Of a DNA stretch of 9,370 nt, positions 7,269 through 9,370 are shown in pieces (positions within the stretch are counted from its first letter, which is position 1; the number at the start of each line of letters is the position of its first letter). A model generated the notes under the pieces. The model had not been told where the DNA came from and searched no databases. It saw only the letters and a program-made list of their open reading frames with translations. The position numbers were made by a program, and so were the translations under genes. The DNA is taken from assembly GCA_900771975.1 (NCBI GenBank), contig CAAGPV010000087.1, forward strand, positions 1 to 9,370, read 5' to 3'. The stretch is from an uncultured Prevotella sp. (lineage in GTDB: Bacteria; Bacteroidota; Bacteroidia; Bacteroidales; Bacteroidaceae).

Positions 7269-7286
7269 CTTAATCTTATCTTTCTA

Positions 7287-7805
7287 ATGATGGTAACAGG
7301 CACACATTTCAATTATTATCAGCTTTGCCATCGCAAGCTATGGTTGTTTGCCAATGGCATCAACATGGAACAAGAATCCGACTTGGTCTATGAAGGAAAG
7401 TTGGTGCATGAATCGAGCTATCCTCAGCGTACTTCACGATATGAGGAGGTGGAGATTGATGGCATCAAGGTGGATTACTTTGATGCGAAGAACAAGGTTA
7501 TTCATGAGATAAAGAAATCTAACAAGGTGGATAAGGCCCATGAATGGCAACTAAAGTATTATATGTATGTGTTTGAGCTACACGGAATAGTTGGAGTGAA
7601 GGGCGTTTTGGAGTATCCTCTTTTGCGTAAGACGCAGAATGTGGTTCTGACAGATGTTGACAGGGATGATATAAAGTCAATTTCTAAAGATATTGTTAGA
7701 ATTATCGCACAAGACACTTGTCCACCACAAATAAAAAAAGGTATCTGCAAGAACTGCAGTTACTTTGAATTTTGTTACATAAAAGAATTGGAGGAGGAAG
7801 GATGA
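7287..7805 (+). CDS. cas4: CRISPR adaptation exonuclease Cas4
   Basis: Cas4 is a RecB-family Fe-S nuclease that trims prespacers and helps select those with a correct PAM before Cas1-Cas2 integration. Starting from the ATG at 7287 the protein has 172 residues; a TTG at 7233 extends the frame but would place coding sequence inside a strong hairpin, and family members begin with a motif like MVTGTHFNYYQLC. The four-cysteine cluster is complete: Cys14 in YYQLCHRKLWLF, then Cys145, Cys154 and Cys157/Cys163 near the C-terminus, five candidate residues in all. Nuclease motifs are present: GKLVHE (His41), Asp63 in KVDYFD, Glu74-x-Lys76 in HEIKKS, and the QhxxY-like motif from Gln88 in WQLKYYMY. The stop overlaps the cas1 start in ATGA, indicating coupled translation. 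Confidence 0.93.
   Translation: MMVTGTHFNYYQLCHRKLWLFANGINMEQESDLVYEGKLVHESSYPQRTSRYEEVEIDGIKVDYFDAKNKVIHEIKKSNKVDKAHEWQLKYYMYVFELHGIVGVKGVLEYPLLRKTQNVVLTDVDRDDIKSISKDIVRIIAQDTCPPQIKKGICKNCSYFEFCYIKELEEEG
7790..7801 (+). promoter_or_regulatory. Unusually strong ribosome binding site for cas1
   Basis: GGAGGAGGAAGG immediately upstream of the cas1 ATG contains GGAGG at 7790-7794, seven bases from the start. No other gene in the window has such a site, and Bacteroidota mRNAs usually lack one. It also encodes the Glu-rich tail of Cas4, so it may be partly coincidental. It supports the ATG at 7802 as the true cas1 start over the TTG at 7772. Confidence 0.6.
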
Positions 7806-8818
7806 AAAGAAGTTTCTATTTGTTCAATCCCGGCATTATGGAGCGTAGGGACAACACTTTGAAGTTTACTCCCGTCACTGTGAATGACGACAATGAGGAA
7901 ATTGAGCAGCAGCCTCGATTTATACCAATTGAGGATGTAGCAGAACTGTATGCCTTTGGTAGCCTTCGGGCAAATAGTGCTTTGTTTAATTTCTTAGGAC
8001 AGAAAGGGATCCCAGTGCACTTCTTCGACTATTATGAAAACTATACTGGTAGCTTTATGCCACGAGAAAGTTTGCTCTCAGGCAAAGCATTACTGGCACA
8101 AACTTCTGCCTATCAGAACAAAAAGAAAAGAGTGGAGTTGGCGCGGAAATTCATTCAGGGAGCTGCTTGGAATATGCTCATGAACCTAAAATACTATAAC
8201 CGAAGGGGGAAAAACCTGCTAAATATTATAACCACTATTAAAAAATTGACTGACACTTTGACTGACGCTATGGCTGTGGATGAGATTATGGGAATTGAAG
8301 GTAACATCCGTCAAGCCTACTATTCGGCATTCGACATTATTCTCGATGATTTCAATATGGGAGCAAGAACCAAGCAACCGCCAGAGAACGAAGTAAATGC
8401 CCTCATTTCGTTCGGTAACATGATGTGCTACACCGAAACACTTCGCGCTATCCACCAAACCCAACTTCACCCTACCATAAGTTTTCTTCACACCCCAGGA
8501 GAAAGGCGATTCTCGTTATGCCTTGACATTTCTGAAATTTTTAAGCCTATTATTGTAGACAGAGTAATCTTTAAGGTGCTAAACAAACATGCCTTAGGTG
8601 CCAACCATTTCGATAAAAGACTTAACCAATGTCTCTTGAACGAAAAAGGAAAAAAGATTTTTGTGAAAGCAATGGAGGAACGATACGATGAAACATTTCG
8701 TCACCGTTCTCTTGGTAGAAATGTCAGCTATAAACATCTAATAAAGCTGGAATGTTACAAACTACTGAAAGATCTTTTAGGTATTGAGGAATATAAACCT
8801 TTTAAAATGTATTGGTGA
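7802..8818 (+). CDS. cas1: CRISPR spacer integrase Cas1
   Basis: Cas1 is the metal-dependent integrase that, with Cas2, inserts new spacers at the leader end of the array. From the ATG at 7802 it has 338 residues, normal for type I-B. The N-terminal beta domain reads KRSFYLFNPGIMERRDNTL, with IPVHFFDYYENYTGSFMPRE at 70-89, a hallmark of this Cas1 branch. The catalytic triad is intact: Glu166 in GIEGNIRQAYY, His230 in FLHTPGERRFSL and Glu245 in LDISEIFKP. The start overlaps the cas4 stop and follows a strong ribosome binding site, so Cas4 and Cas1 are probably made in step. cas2 begins one base after its stop. Confidence 0.97.
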   Translation: MKRSFYLFNPGIMERRDNTLKFTPVTVNDDNEEIEQQPRFIPIEDVAELYAFGSLRANSALFNFLGQKGIPVHFFDYYENYTGSFMPRESLLSGKALLAQTSAYQNKKKRVELARKFIQGAAWNMLMNLKYYNRRGKNLLNIITTIKKLTDTLTDAMAVDEIMGIEGNIRQAYYSAFDIILDDFNMGARTKQPPENEVNALISFGNMMCYTETLRAIHQTQLHPTISFLHTPGERRFSLCLDISEIFKPIIVDRVIFKVLNKHALGANHFDKRLNQCLLNEKGKKIFVKAMEERYDETFRHRSLGRNVSYKHLIKLECYKLLKDLLGIEEYKPFKMYW

Positions 8819-8819
8819 T

Positions 8820-9083
8820 ATGTATGCTATTGTTGTTTATGATGTAGGGGAAAAGCGAGTCGGCAAGATGCTGAAATTATGTCGTCAATACCTGTGTTGG
8901 ATTCAGAATTCTGTCTTGGAGGGTGAGCTATCGGAAGCTAAGCTAAGGGAGCTTAAGATGAAAATAAAGGGTATCATCAATGAGTCAGAGGATAGTGTTA
9001 TTGTTTTCACCAATAAGATGGGGTATAATATGAACAAACAGATACTTGGAAAAGAAAGAATGTCAACCGACAATTTCTTGTAA
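8820..9083 (+). CDS. cas2: CRISPR adaptation protein Cas2
   Basis: Cas2 is the dimeric scaffold that bridges two Cas1 dimers during spacer integration. The 87-residue protein starts MYAIVVYDVGEKRVGKML, a ferredoxin-like first strand with the conserved Asp8, and continues with CRQYLCWIQNSVLEGEL, the family's second conserved block. The ATG at 8820 is preferred: upstream extension to 8784 would overlap cas1 and has no family support. It is the last gene of the operon, ending 212 nt before the first repeat, the classic position next to the leader. Confidence 0.95.
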   Translation: MYAIVVYDVGEKRVGKMLKLCRQYLCWIQNSVLEGELSEAKLRELKMKIKGIINESEDSVIVFTNKMGYNMNKQILGKERMSTDNFL

Positions 9084-9087
9084 AAGT

Positions 9088-9117
9088 TGTCGAAGCCTAA
9101 TTCAAAGGCTTCTGACA
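9088..9117 (+). terminator. Stem-loop just after cas2
   Basis: TGTCGAAGCC (9088-9097) pairs with GGCTTC-T-GACA (9107-9117) over 10 bp with one bulged T; the loop is TAATTCAAA. It starts five bases after the cas2 stop. No clear T run follows, so termination efficiency is doubtful, but the place is right for ending the cas transcript before the array. Confidence 0.45.
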
Positions 9118-9238
9118 CAAATCTTAAACCACGAAAATAGCTCTTTGACCTGTTGAAACACCAATAAATAAAGGCGTTGTCGTAAAGACAGAGAAAAAAA
9201 TAGTATTGCACATCGACATTTTTTTAAGTTATTTTTTG

Positions 9239-9246
9239 TAACTTTG
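9239..9246 (+). promoter_or_regulatory. Candidate -7 box of the pre-crRNA promoter
   Basis: TAACTTTG is an exact match to the Bacteroidota TAnnTTTG box. Transcription would start around 9253, giving a leader RNA of roughly 40 nt before repeat 1. No TTG lies at the usual distance upstream; the region is a T-rich tract instead. An alternative start is the TTTG at 9144-9147 followed by TAAATA at 9165-9170, which is a poorer match. Confidence 0.5.
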
Positions 9247-9295
9247 TATTTGTAAAGCCCAATGTTTATAGGCCTATCTGCCTTTAACATAACGG

Positions 9296-9370
9296 GTTTC
9301 AATCGTACCTTTATGGAATTGAAATTTTTCTATAGCCTCTTTAACTCTTCTGATCTTCTGTTTCAATCGT
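9296..9370 (+). CRISPR. Leader-proximal end of a type I-B-like CRISPR array
   Basis: Repeat 1 spans 9296-9325 (30 nt assumed), beginning GTTTCAATCGTACC and ending GGAATTGAAAT. Repeat 2 begins at 9360 and its first 11 nt, all that the window contains, are identical to repeat 1. The period is 64 nt, so spacer 1 (9326-9359) is 34 nt. The repeat resembles common I-B repeats of the type GTTT...TACCT...GGAATTGAAAC. Its ends form an inverted repeat, TTTCAAT (9297-9303) and ATTGAAA (9318-9324). By family precedent Cas6 would cut to leave an 8-nt handle, AUUGAAAU (9318-9325). The 3' boundary of the repeat is inferred, as only one full copy is visible. Confidence 0.9.

Larger units (their letters stand above)
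9084..9295 (+). promoter_or_regulatory. CRISPR leader
   Basis: This A/T-rich non-coding stretch between cas2 and the first repeat is the leader, which carries the array promoter and the recognition signals for Cas1-Cas2 integration. It contains a stem-loop at its start, a CTCTTTGAC element at 9141-9149 that resembles a -33 box, long T runs at 9219-9237 that could bend the DNA, an exact TAnnTTTG box at 9239-9246 and a 10-bp palindrome ATAGGCCTAT at 9268-9277. Confidence 0.8.

Noticed and set aside
7233..7286. Upstream TTG start extending cas4 by 18 residues
   Set aside because: The extension would translate through the 15-bp hairpin and does not resemble the Cas4 N-terminus, whereas the ATG at 7287 gives the usual start a few residues before the first conserved Cys.
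9062..9067. GTCAAC near the end of cas2
   Set aside because: A single isolated hexamer inside a coding sequence with no paired site; not enough to call an operator.
1425..9083. Assignment to subtype I-C on the basis of gene order
   Set aside because: A complete Cas6 is present, Cas7 lacks the NPNGDPD signature of Csd2, and the repeat is of I-B type.
249..9302. Minus-strand open frames across the window
   Set aside because: Each lies opposite a gene with clear domain motifs, or overlaps the leader or the window edge, and none shows recognisable protein features; they are shadows.

Overview
The window looks like chromosomal DNA from a member of the Bacteroidota (Prevotella/Bacteroides/Porphyromonas-like). 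The basis is the TAnnTTTG-type promoter boxes, A/T-rich leaders mostly without Shine-Dalgarno sequences, and the style of the Cas proteins. I cannot name a species. All genes read on the + strand.

Layout. Positions 1-132 hold an open frame that may be the 3' end of an unrecognised gene. Positions 133-267 are a compact control region with a strong candidate promoter and three GTCAAC/GTTGAC half-sites. A single-protein regulator (268-1257) follows, with an N-terminal XRE helix-turn-helix and a C-terminal ImmA/IrrE zinc protease domain. After a 167-nt gap with two candidate promoters comes a tight eight-gene operon: cas6, cas5, cas3, cas8, cas7, cas4, cas1, cas2 (1425-9083). A leader of about 210 nt (9084-9295) leads into a CRISPR array. 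Only repeat 1, spacer 1 and the first 11 nt of repeat 2 fall inside the window.

How the genes work together. cas1, cas2 and cas4 form the spacer-acquisition module. Cas6 processes the array transcript and probably leaves an 8-nt AUUGAAAU handle on each crRNA. Cas8, Cas7 and Cas5 form the Cascade surveillance complex, with a possible internally translated small subunit from the 3' end of cas8. Cas3 (HD nuclease plus helicase) degrades the target. All recognisable catalytic motifs are intact, so the locus looks functional. The best subtype call is a Bacteroidota type I-B variant: it has a cas6, a DevR/Cst2-like Cas7 and an I-B-style repeat, but its gene order resembles I-C and its Cas8 lacks the CXXC pairs of Cst1-type proteins.

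The items most worth a second look are: a 15-bp hairpin exactly between the interference genes (up to cas7) and the adaptation genes (cas4-cas1-cas2); the GTTGAC operator-like sites at the promoter of a protease-type regulator next to the CRISPR operon; and a divergent Cas8 whose Lys/Pro linker and helical tail could be made separately as Cas11.
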